A DNA stretch of 64,000 bases from assembly GCF_026262505.1 (NCBI RefSeq), contig NC_067203.1, positions 2,046,001 to 2,110,000 of the forward strand, read 5' to 3'. A model generated the notes under the pieces. That model was given only the letters and a program-made list of their open reading frames with translations, ran no database searches and was not told the DNA's origin. Both the position numbers and the translations under genes were made by a program. This stretch comes from Trichomonas vaginalis G3. Lineage: Eukaryota > Parabasalia > Trichomonadida > Trichomonadidae. Below are positions 10,661-20,400 of the stretch, piece by piece. Position 1 is the stretch's first letter. Every line of letters starts with the position of its first letter.

Positions 10661-10705
10661 TTGACTGCGGATAAAAATCTAACTTAAAACTTTAAACCGA
10701 GTAAA

Positions 10706-11125
10706 ATGAGCTTGTCAAAATCAGAGCGAGAGTCTATTATATTAAATGACGCAAGAGAATACAACATCCTTCTATTACGTAAGTCAGAGTAAAGATGGTA
10801 AAATATACGTAAGAAAAGAAAGTTCCATTAGCGAATGCAGAGAGCGACAACATTAAGGTGCATGGCACCGAGGGTGAAGCCCATATAAAACCTTCTGTTC
10901 AAACTGAGCCACCAAAAGAACAAGAAGAAAAGAACCAGAGTTCTTTCAATAACGAACCAGAGCTTATTGCAAAGTTCGTGAATTTCATTGAAAAGCAAAC
11001 CGAGTCAAAGAACCCTGACCCACCAGTAAAGAAGTTGAGACAAAAAGAATGTACAGTTCATTGAAAATGTCAAGAAACAACTTCCACCACGAATGCCAAG
11101 AAGAAGAGTGAGAATAATGAAGTAA
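10706..11125 (+). pseudogene. Small basic element protein, decayed copy
   Basis: Copy of 22570-22995. The start MSLSKSERESIILNDAR is intact, then single-base losses break the frame near 10760 and 10815; the fragment 10858-11064 remains open. An old piece of double-hairpin element (AGGGTGAAGCCC followed by AT) can be seen near 10871-10886. Confidence 0.75.
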
Positions 11126-11150
11126 ATATATTTTTATCTGAAGTAAATAC

Positions 11151-12690
11151 ATGCAGAACGAACAGCTAAACGAATTTACTCCAGCAGAGCATATTCATCA
11201 GATTCGCTCATATTTCGATATCATAGACAATGCAGTTCAAATTGGTGACACTAATAGAAAATATTCTGACGCAAAGATCCATCACAACTGGAACTGCTAA
11301 AGAATAACACATGGTAACATTTAATCTCTCACCTCCTGGTGAAATATGTTGGACCTTTACAATACATTCATTACGTATAAAATGGAAGGTCAATTTATTG
11401 TAGATAAAGAAATTGTTCAGTTCCAATAAAACAAACCCACCAGGATTTTGGATTGTTCGATGACGCTTTTATGCAGTTGCTGGATATCAAATCCTTGCAA
11501 ATGTCGTATCGTATATTCTCAAGACAACGCAAGAGAAGAAGCATATATAACTTCAAACTCACAAACTACCGAACAAATAAAGAAAGTAGATGTTTTCTCA
11601 AAGACTCGACATGAAGATGTATGGAGTCATTCGGGAACATGCAGAAAGGACAAATTGTTAGTGGTCCAATACAGCAGGAAATCATTTGATTTTAAGCTTC
11701 GTTTAAGAATTCTGTTAGAAATTCCTTCCATTAGAAGCTATTCGATTTATTCAGCTTTTGCAGAAACATTCAGCTTAAAGTAAAGTTCAGTAGCGACGCC
11801 TTACAATGCACATCTATATCTGTAAATGATATCATTGCTTTCAATCCAATCTTAAAGTTGCATTTGCTTCAGATTCAAATCCACCGAAATAAATTTGTTC
11901 CATGGAATGAACCATTCACTATGATAACGAAGGCAGTAGAACTAGTGGAACAGTTACTATTACAATGTACCAGCAACTATTTCGAACAAAGATGATTTTA
12001 ATGAATGTTTTATTCATCCAAAGTCATTCTTTTAGACCCTAACATTTATACAGAACTTGTAGAACATTATACAAACGAGGCTTTATGTTTTCCTGTTAAA
12101 GTTATGGATTGGATTCCTATGGACGGTTCATTCTCAAAGAATACAGATAGTTCAAGTGCAACATTACAGCAGCTTATACGCCTATTAATGTTAAAAGTAT
12201 TTGGGCACTATTAGAAAGAAAGACAACTATTATGTTAATTTTGAGAACCCTAAGTTTAAATATCTTCAGCTTTCCATGGAGCTTATGGAAATATGCTGCA
12301 GAAACTGAAAAATCATATGGACCTGTATTTTATGAATGGTTGCGAACGCCTGCAATACAAACAATGATATGATAGGATTTAATGAAGATGTTATGAGTCA
12401 TTGGTGGATGATGGTAGTGGAACATAAATGGATAGCTATGACAACACACATTTCTTATGTGTTTTCCAACAGAAGTGGACTTTTGCTTCCAGCAAGGTCA
12501 AACATCTACTGCTCCAATAACATACAAATTGTCTGTTAAAGGACCTATTGAACTAGCAACTGAAAATGTACCAAAGCCACTTATTGGATTTATGAGGGAT
12601 TGTTGCTTTGCAATACAAGTAAGACAGTCAGGCATACCAATAATAAGACTTGACGACTATAACTTAGCAACTGACGACAGTGAGGAATAA
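11151..12690 (+). pseudogene. Double jelly-roll major capsid protein, decayed (element A)
   Basis: Near copy of the capsid gene at 23023-24594, starting MQNEQLNEFTPAEHIHQ and ending NLATDDSEE, but broken by many indels. It sits in the same order as in B: after the small basic gene and before the single-membrane-span protein. The family forms the hexameric capsomers of Polinton virions; this copy cannot make one as written. Confidence 0.8.
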
Positions 12691-12720
12691 AGGATGAACG
12701 TTTATTTTTAAAGCTTATAA

Positions 12721-13179
12721 ATGAGTTCTTCATCAAGCTCTCGTGAACCTTCACCATCTGTGAAACAAACTTTACCAAACGATTATGGAGCACCTATTGA
12801 ATATTTCTTACGAGCTGCACAATGGCAAAGAGCAGTCTCACCAAGGTTAGGTGTTCCACCAGCTCCTGTCAAAAATAGCATTTGGTCAAGTCCTTATATA
12901 AAATATGGTCTCCCACTAGGTTTGCTAGTTACAGTAGGAGCAGTAATGATGTTGAAAAGAAATAAAGAAAATGTTGTAAATAATACTGAAGTAGCTGAAG
13001 TTAAACAAACTCCAACACCAACGTCAAAACCAACGCCTTCACAAACAACACCTTCAATGACTCCTGAACCTATGGAAGTACAAACTCCTGTTCAAAAGTC
13101 AACTCCTAAACCGACTCCAACATTTAAACCAGAACCTACTCCTCAAATAAATCGTAAAACTCCTGCGTTTCCTTACTGA
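12721..13179 (+). CDS. Single-pass membrane protein with Pro/Thr-rich tail, 152 aa
   Basis: The N-terminal part is Ser-rich, then LPNDYGAPIEYFLRAAQWQRA. One hydrophobic segment lies near residues 63-80 (YGLPLGLLVTVGAVMML) followed by KRNK, which fits a membrane anchor with the tail on the positive side. The last 60 residues are a low-complexity Thr/Pro/Lys tail with TPTPTSKPTPS-type repeats. The copy in B (24625-25083) is nearly the same. It follows the capsid gene by 30 bases in both, which suggests a virion or assembly role; no family name recognised. Intact although most of element A is decayed. Confidence 0.75.
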   Translation: MSSSSSSREPSPSVKQTLPNDYGAPIEYFLRAAQWQRAVSPRLGVPPAPVKNSIWSSPYIKYGLPLGLLVTVGAVMMLKRNKENVVNNTEVAEVKQTPTPTSKPTPSQTTPSMTPEPMEVQTPVQKSTPKPTPTFKPEPTPQINRKTPAFPY

Positions 13180-13227
13180 AAAAATAACGTTATTTTTATT
13201 TAATATTAAAATTTTTATTTGATTGAA

Positions 13228-13464
13228 ATGACAAATAAAGTCACTGAAGCAATGAAACAAAAGTTCTTGGTAGAATACATTAAATCAGGAACTATTCCAG
13301 AAGGTTTTTACATTCATACTATGAAGGATGGTAGAGTTCAGTTTAGAAAGATAAAACAACCATTAGATAAAGAAGGAATTTTGAGAAAGATTAAACTTCA
13401 TGAGGACAACATTGCTAAACTTAGGAAGAAGTTAGAAGAGTTGGAGAAAGGAAGAGAGTTATAA
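13228..13464 (+). CDS. Small basic protein, 78 aa
   Basis: The start is the ATG at 13228 (MTNKVTEAMKQKF); the earlier in-frame TTG lies in the T-rich leader. The motif GFYIHTMKDGRVQFRKIKQ matches the short basic motif (SKDGKIYVRKRK) of the gene at 22570 and the one at 32661. A C-terminal coiled coil (LRKKLEELEKGREL) follows. It is the last gene before the right end of element A, as its copy at 25133 is in B. Nucleic-acid binding is plausible from composition only. Confidence 0.7.
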   Translation: MTNKVTEAMKQKFLVEYIKSGTIPEGFYIHTMKDGRVQFRKIKQPLDKEGILRKIKLHEDNIAKLRKKLEELEKGREL

Positions 13465-13480
13465 AGCAATGAATTCAACA

Positions 13481-13529
13481 GGGTGAAAAAAGAGGTGAAA
13501 AAAGAGGTGAGATCTCACCACTTCACCTA
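13481..13529. repeat. Intergenic palindrome, GGTGA stem family
   Basis: GGGTGAAAAAAGAGGTGAAAA, a second GAGGTGA unit and GATCTCACCACTTCACC make an imperfect palindrome after the last gene of element A. The B copy at 25386-25422 lacks one of the three left-hand units. Confidence 0.8.
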
Positions 13530-13801
13530 AATTTATTTTTGTGCTATGTTTTCATGCACGTGCATTGTGTCGTGGGGAGTTGCCATGGGCAATGACCTGC
13601 GCACAATATATAACGTACAGAGAGGTGAGATGAGGTGGTTTATGTGATAAATACTTTACGTGGCAGAAATAGTTTAAGGTTATTAGAAATATTGCATCTG
13701 TGATGTAAAATATACGTTAGTGGTTTTGTAAAGTGCCAGATTGACATATTTTCGGTAAGATGACGCGCAGTGCCACCGTACTGAAAATATGTATACTAAC
13801 T
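13530..13801 (+). mobile_element. Right terminal region of element A with hairpin
   Basis: There is no gene. From about 13700 it aligns with the end of element B (TGTAAAATATACGTTA, TTTCGTAAAGTG-type blocks). A hairpin at 13745-13791 has stem CATATTTTC/GAAAATATG around a core GCGCAGTGCCAC. The element ends ATACTAACT at 13801, which reads AGTTAGTAT on the other strand; Polinton termini typically begin AG. The next base is inside an integrase gene. Two further short palindromes (TGCACGTGCA, TTGCCATGGGCAA) lie at 13553-13610. Confidence 0.7.
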
Positions 13802-14371
13802 GACTTTACTGAAGAAACAATGAAACATTTTCTCGAAGTATATAATTCATCAACACATTCTACAACAGGACATACACCAAATTCAATGACACAACAACAA
13901 GAAGAAAAGTATATACAAAAGAAACGAAGCCAAACACAAAATATCAGAAATTCAACACAATTTACCCTCATTCCTGGTACAAAAGTTCGTGTAGTTCTTG
14001 ACGACAAACCGTTGACAAAAAAACGTTTAAGGTTAAGTAGAAACTATTATATAGTAGATTCAACGCAAGGTAATGGATATCTTATAAAAGCTGCCGACGA
14101 TTCGATTGCGTTTTACCCTCGTCATAAGTTAGTCGAAAGTAGTAATGGCAAACTTGCTGAAACCATTGACGAAGCAAAGCGAGGAGTGGTTATTGAAATA
14201 CTTGGATATAACACAAACGATGACACTTATAAAGTAAGATATGAAGGAGGCGTTGAAGATGTTATACCATCTAAGAACTTGAGAGAGTCAAAGCCAACTC
14301 ATCTGGGACCATTAGAGCGGGAGTACTGGAAAGATAAAAACATACCAGAAAGAATAAGAAAATTCTTCTAA
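13802..14371 (+). pseudogene. 3' part of element B integrase, cut by element A
   Basis: From GACTTTACTGAAGAAAC onward the sequence matches the intact integrase at 1433-2001 almost base for base, ending ERIRKFF. The catalytic core upstream is absent; instead the end of element A abuts it. Any ATG upstream in frame lies in element A and would add only an unrelated peptide. The simplest reading is that A inserted in the integrase of B after residue 172 or so, with the 5' part of B's gene lying left of this window. Confidence 0.85.
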
Positions 14372-14477
14372 ACTTTTTCATTAGATGTAAATCAAACATG
14401 AAGGGTCTAACACCAATGGGACCTAAATACATGAAAATTCAATACTTCTCAATTTCCTTGCAGAAAAGGAAAAAACC

Positions 14478-14553
14478 TGAACGAGGTCGGGAGTCGAACC
14501 GAAATCCTTGACACCTATAACAAGGGAGCCCATACCACTGAGCTATGAGCCGC
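14478..14553 (-). tRNA. tRNA-like sequence, probably degenerate
   Basis: On the minus strand a TAGCTCAGTGGTATGGGC D-arm/A-box and a GGTTCGACTCC B-box are present, followed by a T6 run at 14471-14476 that could end Pol III transcription. A CCTTG/CAAGG stem is present but with a 10-base loop. The acceptor ends do not pair and the T-loop has eight bases. No anticodon is assigned. It may be a tRNA pseudogene or a tRNA-derived Pol III promoter unit. A second such unit is at 58591-58662. Confidence 0.4.
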
Positions 14554-14589
14554 TTACATTTATTGCAATAAAATATGGTATATGAAACT

Positions 14590-14901
14590 TCAAAGCTTTG
14601 CCTTATGTCTCAATACATATTCATACGAGTTTATAAGACATTCATTAAACTTCTTTTCCATGTCATCTATATCTACATGGTTCAAATGACTATTTTCTTC
14701 AATTTTTCCATTTTTGACCCTCACCTGTATTAATTTCACTAAATTATGATAGTGGTCATATTCTTTCAGTATATAAGTCAAGACCATAATGGTTGTAGCT
14801 TCAAACTTAACATCAAACGTACTTTTAACACAGTGTTCGGAGTCAGTTAACAACTCTATTAAATAATATTCGAAGTCAGTTAGTAATCTTTTCCCATACA
14901 T
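14590..14901 (-). CDS. Hypothetical protein, 103 aa
   Basis: Open frame from ATG 14901 (MYGKRLLTDFEYYLIEL) to a stop at 14590. It has no recognised family. It is mixed helical, rich in Tyr, His and acidic residues, and has no signal peptide or clear membrane span. It diverges from the KilA-N gene at 15013, and the AT-rich 110-bp gap between them would hold both promoters. Its distinct codon-like composition and length make it more than a chance frame, but support is moderate. Confidence 0.5.
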   Translation of the reverse strand: MYGKRLLTDFEYYLIELLTDSEHCVKSTFDVKFEATTIMVLTYILKEYDHYHNLVKLIQVRVKNGKIEENSHLNHVDIDDMEKKFNECLINSYEYVLRHKAKL

Positions 14902-14954
14902 TTCATACGGGATAAAAAATTATGTTGTGTAAAAATAAGGTTTTCCTTATGACA

Positions 14955-15012
14955 GAAAAATAACGCTAATTTTTTTCTAACAAATTTTTTTATCTTGTAT
15001 GTAAGAACAGTA
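14955..15012 (+). promoter_or_regulatory. Conserved upstream block (AACGCTAATTTTTT ... GTATGTAAGAACAG)
   Basis: Nearly identical to 15655-15712 in front of the next KilA-N gene, including TTTTTTCTAACAAA and TTTTTTATCTTGTATGTAAG. The block ends directly at the start codon. Confidence 0.6.
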
Positions 15013-15624
15013 ATGTTAAATGTTGAGTTTGAAACAGTTAGAAAGATAGACAATGACACCAAAGTGGTTAGAATAGGTGATTTAAAGGTAAGATACTCAA
15101 AGAAATACAACAAATATTCTTTGTCAGACATTATATCTCCATCTGGAAAGAAAACAAACGACTGGGTTAGAAATGCTTCAACTCAGAAAATTTTGACAAG
15201 AAATCCTGAGCTTATGATATCAGTAGCATTTCATGGAACAAGAGCATATCTTATAGACAAAAGTCTTATACCAATAGTTTTGTTATGGTTAGACCCAGTT
15301 GTTGGATATAACTTCATAACATATGGTTCATTCGACTCAGAACGTTGCAGTGAAGGCTTACTTTATATCGTTCAGAAACCGAAGGACTTCAACACAAAAA
15401 GATATAAGATAGGAAGGACATATAATATAACTCAAAGATATGACAGTACAGTCAATAAAGTCAAGGTTGTGTTCGTTAATGATATGAGAGCTGCTGAAAC
15501 AGAACTGCTTGAAGTTTTTGAGAAAATGTATGGTGCTCCCACGAAAGGTAAAGAAACTTTCGAAGTAGATGAGATAGATAGTGCTATAAAATTATTTGAC
15601 GAAGTTGCTGAAAAATACATGTAA
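15013..15624 (+). CDS. KilA-N protein with GIY-YIG/T5orf172-like C-terminus, 203 aa
   Basis: The start is the ATG at 15013 (MLNVEFETV). Residues about 25-110 form a KilA-N-type DNA-binding domain (SDIISPSGKKTNDWVRNAST ... AYLIDKSLIPIVLLWLDP). Residues about 115-200 resemble the T5orf172/GIY-YIG nuclease-like domain: LLYIVQKP, then YKIGRTYNITQRYD, and an acidic helix with AAETELLEVFEKMYG. Such KilA-N plus GIY-YIG-like fusions are known in large DNA viruses and phages. It is followed by a second KilA-N gene with the same promoter block, which suggests an array of paralogous regulators or nucleases. Activity of the nuclease part is not assured. Confidence 0.75.
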   Translation: MLNVEFETVRKIDNDTKVVRIGDLKVRYSKKYNKYSLSDIISPSGKKTNDWVRNASTQKILTRNPELMISVAFHGTRAYLIDKSLIPIVLLWLDPVVGYNFITYGSFDSERCSEGLLYIVQKPKDFNTKRYKIGRTYNITQRYDSTVNKVKVVFVNDMRAAETELLEVFEKMYGAPTKGKETFEVDEIDSAIKLFDEVAEKYM

Positions 15625-15654
15625 AGCGTTTATTTTTGGTCTTTTGTGAAAGTC

Positions 15655-15712
15655 AGAAAATAACGCTAATTTTTTTCTAACAAAATTTTTTATCTTGTAT
15701 GTAAGAACAGCA
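15655..15712 (+). promoter_or_regulatory. Conserved upstream block before KilA-N gene
   Basis: Repeats the 14955-15012 block almost exactly. Duplicated control sequence in front of two different KilA-N genes implies shared expression timing (inference). Confidence 0.6.
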
Positions 15713-16477
15713 ATGTCAACATCAGTTATAGTTCATGAAGCCATTAATGAAGAATATGAATACATACAGTATAACAAACAATTGAGACTCATTCGTTCAG
15801 TCAAAGATGACATGTACCAAATGCAAAGTATTTTGACAGCATGTTTTGCTCCAGAGAATAAAACACCAAATGAATGGTTTGAATTAAATAGCACTCATGA
15901 ACTTCTCAGCGAGTTTGAACATGTAGAACTTAAAAAGATGTACCAAGACAGACAAAACTTACCATCTCATCTGAAAGGAATATATGTTCATAAGTTCCTT
16001 GTTAGTTCAATAGCAATGTGGGCTTCGCCTCGTTATGCAATCTACATACTTATGCTACTTGACGAACTTTGTACAAAGCAGAGAGAAGAAATGATGAAAG
16101 AAGACAAAAGCATACAGAAAAGAATACCACGCTCAGTACCAAAAGGAAAGGAAAAGAGCTATAAGTATATGATATATACTGAAGAGATGGAGACTGAAGA
16201 AGATAAAGATATGGTTATGTTGCATTTAGTGAGAAGGAATAACAAGAGCTTTTATGACTTAGCTAAGATATATAAATCTGACAGGAATTGGTTCTATCGT
16301 GAAAACATACCGATTTCAATGACACCTAACGAAGATGTTAACCAGATAGTTCAAGACACACTCCCTCAAACACATTATGACATTAGAGGTTGCACAATAC
16401 TTACATTCAAAGAAGACTTACCTCTACTGAAGGAAAAAATAACACAGTACTTTGACAACTTCAAAGAACAAGAATGA
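15713..16477 (+). CDS. KilA-N / BRO-like protein with DUF3627-like tail, 254 aa
   Basis: Intact counterpart of the broken gene at 4167. The start is the ATG at 15713 (MSTSVIVHEAINEEYEYI). The KilA-N core includes NEWFELNSTHELL and IYVHKFLVSSIAMWASPRY; the C-terminal module is RIPRSVPKGKEKSYKYMIY ... KSDRNWFYRENIPISMTP, ending in an acidic LKEKITQYFDNFKEQE. The N- and C-terminal regions are almost the same as in the 4167 copy, while the middle third differs strongly, as if the DNA-contacting part were under diversifying change or had been exchanged. Likely a DNA-binding regulator; target unknown. Confidence 0.8.
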   Translation: MSTSVIVHEAINEEYEYIQYNKQLRLIRSVKDDMYQMQSILTACFAPENKTPNEWFELNSTHELLSEFEHVELKKMYQDRQNLPSHLKGIYVHKFLVSSIAMWASPRYAIYILMLLDELCTKQREEMMKEDKSIQKRIPRSVPKGKEKSYKYMIYTEEMETEEDKDMVMLHLVRRNNKSFYDLAKIYKSDRNWFYRENIPISMTPNEDVNQIVQDTLPQTHYDIRGCTILTFKEDLPLLKEKITQYFDNFKEQE

Positions 16478-16529
16478 ACAAAATCTAAGCTAAACTTTTT
16501 ATTAGAAATTTTTTTATCTCATATGAAAT

Positions 16530-16859
16530 ATGCTTGGTCAAACAAGAACAAAAGCACAAATGTTTCAAGACTTATTCAATAGGTTTGAAGCAATGAAACA
16601 AATAGATAATACACTTCAAACATTGAGTTTTTCTTACACTTCAAATATATTCACAGTTATTGACAGAAGTATTGGTGAATTTTTAACAGCTGAAATAACT
16701 TGCAATGGTCATTCTTTCTTTACTGCTTTCTATGATAATGGTAATAGTTATTCAGTGGTTGAAGAAGGGAGTTTAGATGATAGAATTAAGTATGTAATTG
16801 ATGAATTTCATCTTGTCAGAATTTTTGGAAGAAGTTGGTTTGAAAAAGAGAAACAATGA
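16530..16859 (+). CDS. Hypothetical protein, 109 aa
   Basis: Open frame from ATG 16530, preceded by the AT-rich TTTTTTTATCTCATATGAAAT leader typical of genes here. Sequence MLGQTRTKAQMFQDLFNRF, then several short beta-rich blocks; no recognised family. Element A lacks it between the equivalent genes, so it is a presence/absence difference between the two copies. It ends 18 bases before the stop of the convergent gene at 16878. Confidence 0.55.
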   Translation: MLGQTRTKAQMFQDLFNRFEAMKQIDNTLQTLSFSYTSNIFTVIDRSIGEFLTAEITCNGHSFFTAFYDNGNSYSVVEEGSLDDRIKYVIDEFHLVRIFGRSWFEKEKQ

Positions 16860-16877
16860 ACAAAAATATATTTTTGC

Positions 16878-17351
16878 TTAAATGACGTCAGGGTCAATTT
16901 CTTCAACCATTTCACTTCCTTCGTCAATGTCAATAGAAGCTTCTTCAACCTTTGGTAAGAACTTTTGTATAACATCTTTGTTCGTTATTGTCTTCAGAGA
17001 TGAAGGATAATATTTCACAACTGTTTCACCTTTCTTATATTCTTTCTGTTTGGAAAGATTCATAGCAATACTGAAGAAGTCAACGTTAGAGTTCTTTATG
17101 ACAGTATAATGAGTATCTTTGACATTCACGAAGAAACTCTTTTGTTTCAAAACTACTGCTAACTCTTGTGAAGTATAACGTTTGCGGTCAATGACGATAG
17201 CTAATGGTCTGACATACTGACCGAACTTAGATTCTTTCACAAACTTCTTGTTAAAGATAACATTGACGTTTGAAGCACCATTGAACTCATTCTTGATGGC
17301 AGTAGCGAGAGCATTGTATGAAAAGAACTTGCAATCTTGCATGTGTTTCAT
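16878..17351 (-). CDS. Conserved small element protein with acidic tail, 157 aa
   Basis: MKHMQDCKFFSYNALATAIK begins a basic, beta-rich body (FVKESKFGQYVRPLAIVIDR), and the tail is strongly acidic (EEASIDIDEGSEMVEEIDPDVI). A homologue with the same architecture is at 38913-39332 in element C. It diverges from the polymerase gene at 17441 across about 90 bases of AT-rich DNA. Conservation next to the polymerase suggests a replication-linked role, perhaps an ssDNA-binding or terminal protein, but no family motif is visible. Confidence 0.75.
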   Translation of the reverse strand: MKHMQDCKFFSYNALATAIKNEFNGASNVNVIFNKKFVKESKFGQYVRPLAIVIDRKRYTSQELAVVLKQKSFFVNVKDTHYTVIKNSNVDFFSIAMNLSKQKEYKKGETVVKYYPSSLKTITNKDVIQKFLPKVEEASIDIDEGSEMVEEIDPDVI

Positions 17352-17440
17352 TATAATAAAAAGTTCGAAATATTTTAAAACTAGCCTTAAAAAATCTAAG
17401 CTAATTTTTTTCTAAGAAATTTTTTTATTTCCTACTAAAG

Positions 17441-20400
17441 ATGTATCGGAAGTTGTCTAAGTTAGAACACTCGGAAATAAAACAACTTCTTACAGAAGCT
17501 AACATAGATGTTGCAAAACATTACGCGACAAACAAAAAAGCACTCGCTGACATCCTCAATGACTACAATGGTGCTATAAGTTATGATAGAATTCATGAGT
17601 TCATAAATGCAAGAGCATTTCCTTTAAATGACGTTGCTATTGATTTATATCATAGACGTTCAGTACCTCATGAAGTAAGAAGAGAAATGTTTGACATAAC
17701 AAATGCGAACGTTGGTCATACTCGTAAAGCTCTTTCTCATGATGTTCGTCAAGAGATGTTTGAACTTACGAACTCAAACGTTGGTGAAACAAGAAGAGCT
17801 GTACCTCATGAAGTAAGAAGAGAAATGTATGACATAACAAATGCAAACGTTGGTGAAACACGAAAGAGAGATGACACACTGAAACAACAGAGAAGAGAGA
17901 TGTTTAAAAGTGCTATTGAACAAGTTCGCAAAGCTAATGATGTCATTCGTTCCATTGACGACAAACCAAAAGAAGGTGAGAGATGGTTAAAGAAAGATGA
18001 AGAGAATAGGAAGAGGAATGTGAAGACAGGCAATAGACTCATTGACTTTAACATCGAAGCTTTAGATGAACCAAACAGAGACTACTTACACAAACATTTC
18101 GGTAAGGTTTTCATGAGACTCTTAGAGAAGATTAAAATAAACACCCAACAAAGATGGATGGTATGTTATAAACTTGGTGGAAAGTATGAATGTTCTACGT
18201 TAAACCTCAATAATATTGGAACATTACTACATCAGCTCTTGAAGGAGAACTTTATATCAGAGATAGAAGCAAATGCTGCAGGTATTGTTGAAATGCACTA
18301 TGACTTCTTCTTGACAAACATAAAGAATCTTACCGAAATAAAGATGTATGATTTAACAGAATATGAAGGCTTAACGATGTCAGATGTAAAGAAAGGCAAA
18401 CCAAAAAAGAGACCATATAGAGATGAAAGCACACTGACAAATGACCAGAAACCCATTTTGGAAGCTCTTAAGCAAACAGGAAACCCAGCACTTATAGAAA
18501 GCTTTTGGAAAGATAATGGTGAAAAGAAGTTTTATAAGAAGAGAAGCGGTCAGTTCTGGAAGTATCTTTGCACATTACCTATAAATCTTGAGCGCTACCA
18601 AATTTTCAATGAATTGAACAAAAGAACTGCAGCACTTATGACAGAAGACAATTGTTTCGTTTATGCTTGCATTCAGGCTGGAGTAGATGGAGAGACTATT
18701 GACCACATGAGAGAAGTCATTCGTGTTAGAGACTTTCCTCAAAGTAAAGTACAAGAAATTTCTGACGCAACAGGTATAGCATTTAATGTTACCATTGGTT
18801 ATTTCAATGACTCAAGACATAATGAAATAAAGAGATACATACCAAAAGAATGTGAAACTGTTCGAACTATTGACTTACTTCTTGTTGAAGACCACTACAT
18901 GCTAAATGAAAGATTACCAATGACAACATATTTCATTCGCAACTATATAGAAATCTTGAAGGAGTGTGGTGGAATGAACATTGAGAAACAAATGAAGATT
19001 TATACAAAGAGAGAAGATAAATATGTAGTTCGTTATGATAGAACAACACCGTTATGGGATGTTATGAAAACATTGTGGGAGTGCAAATATTTCGAACCTA
19101 TTTCTTATGGAGAACTTTTCACATATACTACTGACTTATATAAACAGAACCTTGCACCATTTAAAGACTTGTCATATGCTCCAAAGTATTGTGTACAATT
19201 GAAGAAGAAAGCCGAGTCAAAAGAAGTAAATAAAGCTAAATGTAAGTTCATTCCTGAGCACGTTTTCTTTGCTGACTTTGAGTGCAGTACCGATGGCTTT
19301 CATAAAGCTTTTAACATATGTTACGACAGTGAAGATGGTTCTGTGAGTGAAAGCATTTGGGGTCAGAACTGTGCAACAGAATTTTTGGAACGACTTCCTG
19401 ACAAGAGTTTAATATATTTCCATAACCTCAGTTATGATATAAACTTCATCTTAAGACACATGACAGAAGTGAAAGGAACTCCCATCATTAAAGGTTCACG
19501 AACAATGCAAATAACTGGTTTATATAAAGGACGGGCAATTATTATAAAAGACTCTTACAGTGTTATAAATAAGAAGCTTAAACTATTTCCTGCTATGTTT
19601 AACTTACAAACAGGACCGAAAGAAGTATTTCCATACAACTACTACAGCAGTACTTTGTTAACAAATGACAACAGAACTGGTGTCATTTCTGAAGCATGTA
19701 AGTTTGTAAAAGATATTGATACATTCATGAAAAACATAGATTCCATCAAAGGTTGCAGAATAGATGAGAACCACTTCGACTTAGAAAAGTATAGTACATT
19801 CTATTGCAAACAAGATGTAAGAATTTTAAGAGAAGGTTTTGTTAAGTTCCGCAATGACATATTGAAAGAATTTGATTTAAACGTTTATGACTACGTTAGT
19901 ATTTGTTCAATTGCTAACAAATTATTTGAGAACAGAGTGTACTTCCCGAATGGAAATTTATATGACCTCTCAAATAAACCAAGAGAATTTATTTCACGCT
20001 GTATTCAAGGTGGAAGATGTATGCTGTCAGATAACATGAAACAAAAGAGCGAAAAGAAACTCATTGCTGATTTCGACGCTGTTTCATTATATCCATCAGC
20101 TATAGCAAGACTTTATACTTTAGAAGGTATTCCAAAGGTTATGAAGAAAGAAATGTTAAGCACAGAGTATCTCATGAGACATTTATTCAATGACGACCAA
20201 AAGGAACCCATTGGTGAAAAGTTTATGTCAGGCTTCTTTGTTCTCATTAAGATAACAGAGATTGGAATACATAGACACTTTCCTTTAATAGTTTGTGACC
20301 CTGAACTAAATCCAGAACTTAACGTTCCCAGAAGTTCAAACACTTGCTGTTTAATGTATGTTGACCATATAACATTACAAGACCTCATAAAATATCAAGG

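Noticed and set aside
14400-14432. Possible additional double-hairpin element near AGGGTCTAACACC
   Set aside because: The arms do not pair over more than three bases and the two-hairpin layout is missing.
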